Assembly: GCA_963675135.1 (NCBI GenBank)
Contig: OY776120.1
Location: forward strand, 23,960,001-24,024,000
Reading direction: 5' to 3'
From: Galeopsis tetrahit
Lineage: Eukaryota; Streptophyta; Magnoliopsida; Lamiales; Lamiaceae
Length of the DNA: 64,000 bases
The position numbers and the translations under genes were made by a program. Below the pieces are notes generated by a model. It was not told the DNA's origin. It ran no database searches and worked only from the letters and a program-made list of their open reading frames with translations. Within the stretch, counting starts at the first letter, position 1, and the number at the start of each line of letters is the position of its first letter. Shown piece after piece: positions 63,247 to 64,000 of this stretch.

Positions 63247-64000
63247 ATGTCAAACCTTCCTCCTTCGCCGGAAGCCATTAGCCAGAACTCCTCTGAATTG
63301 ACTCCCTCTCTGATGGGGAGTCCAGAGAATAAGATTTCCCCTTCGTCCCAAATCGACCATACTCATCTAGTTAGCCTTACTCATGCCTATGGCTTTCCAT
63401 CGGAGTATACCTTTCGCGTTCCTCGCTCAAATGAACGCCCAGATCTCTCCCAACCCCGGACTCTTGCTTTTTTCGAAGCTCAACTTAGGGCAGGACTACG
63501 ATTTCTGATTCATCCCTATTTGGCTGCCATATCGACTCGCATGCAGATCCCTCTTAACCAGTTTACTCCGAATGTTATCCGTACTATGATAGGCTTTTTC
63601 ATCTTAGTGAAAGGGAATGGGGGTGACCCGTCTGCTGAACTGTTTCTGAGCCAACATTCTTGTAAAGTGAACGATGGCTTCTTTTATGTTAGTGGGCGAA
63701 GGTCTCGTGTCTGTAAGTTTCTGAAAAAACTCCATGAAGAAGACTCATCCTGGCGAGATTATTTTTTTTTTGTTACAAGCCCCACTGATTGGTCATTTCC
63801 TCACGGGGATTGGATATTCCACAACCCAGGAGTACTTCCTCCTCCTTTGAAAGCTTATTCTGTTTCCAATCATACTGTTATGACTGATCTCAATACTCAC
63901 ATCCATCTGTACGATTATTTCGATATCCCTGGTATTTGTAAAAATCCTCGCATCCTCTCCCACTTTAGCTTTTGCCCTCAAGACTTCCCTTTAGATTCTC
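63247..64000 (+). CDS. Antisense gene of element E, exon 1, open to window edge
   Basis: The ATG at 63247 (MSNLPPSPEAISQNSS) opens a frame without a stop for at least 251 codons, to the end of the window. It aligns residue by residue with exon 1 of the element D antisense gene (FFEAQLRAGLRF, RTMIGFFILVKGNGG, GRRSRVCKFLKKLHEE, GICKNPRILSHFSF). Many of the base differences between the two are silent. In D the first intron would begin about six bases beyond the equivalent of the window end. gag-pol of E should follow on the reverse strand outside the window. The function is unknown; the domain resembles PF04195 from memory. Confidence 0.85.
   Translation, partial: MSNLPPSPEAISQNSSELTPSLMGSPENKISPSSQIDHTHLVSLTHAYGFPSEYTFRVPRSNERPDLSQPRTLAFFEAQLRAGLRFLIHPYLAAISTRMQIPLNQFTPNVIRTMIGFFILVKGNGGDPSAELFLSQHSCKVNDGFFYVSGRRSRVCKFLKKLHEEDSSWRDYFFFVTSPTDWSFPHGDWIFHNPGVLPPPLKAYSVSNHTVMTDLNTHIHLYDYFDIPGICKNPRILSHFSFCPQDFPLDS

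Overview
This window looks like repeat-dense nuclear DNA of a flowering plant, most likely a eudicot. The species cannot be fixed from the sequence. I see no host gene, rRNA gene or genuine tRNA gene. Nearly all of it is nested or adjacent LTR retrotransposons, separated by AT-rich DNA carrying MITEs, a SINE and Helitron-like termini. The plant assignment rests on Stowaway MITEs with CTCCCTCCGT ends, Copia primer sites starting TGGTATCAGAGC, a Sirevirus-like Copia layout with a long extra ORF after pol, and a Tat-type Gypsy element with a second RNase H and an antisense gene.

Layout. Copia A (+ strand, cut by the left edge) spans 1-8375: the end of pol, a 1431-codon additional ORF (aORF) with a stop-separated extension to 5979, and a 1.95-kb 3' LTR. 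A solo Copia LTR of another family (about 8381-9017) and an AT-rich degenerate repeat (9060-9760) follow. Copia B (- strand) is a complete insertion at 9945-23152 with both LTRs and a TTTTT target duplication. Its gag and pol are broken but its 1149-codon aORF is open. From 23627 to 44864 lies a tandem duplication with a period near 11.74 kb: LTR, 2.6 kb of flank (Stowaway plus a MULE-like element), then a 3'-truncated Copia C of the same family as A. It is followed by a second LTR, the same flank and a second, further truncated Copia C. The structure fits unequal crossing-over between a solo LTR and the LTR of Copia C. The stretch 44865-47938 is purine- and AT-rich DNA with a SINE, a direct repeat pair and a paralogous copy of the duplicated flank lacking both insertions.

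A complete Gypsy/Tat element D (- strand, 47939-59171, target duplication CTTCT) follows. It has a nearly open gag-pol, a 124-bp tandem repeat after pol, and a spliced antisense gene near its 3' LTR. The stretch 59172-62045 is AT-rich with a Helitron-like end and a MULE-derived MITE (10-bp target duplication) that contains a Stowaway. At 62046 a second Tat element E of the same family begins. Its 3' LTR and the open start of its antisense gene run off the window.

How the parts work together. Each LTR supplies promoter and polyadenylation signals. Gag, protease, integrase, reverse transcriptase and RNase H carry out replication from a tRNA primer site next to the 5' LTR and a polypurine tract next to the 3' LTR. 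The extra ORFs lie between pol and the 3' LTR, sense in Copia and antisense in Gypsy. Their function is unknown, and they are the most interesting coding sequences here. No autonomous intact element is visible: A is cut by the edge, B and C carry several lesions, D has a stop in the integrase C-terminus, and E is partial.
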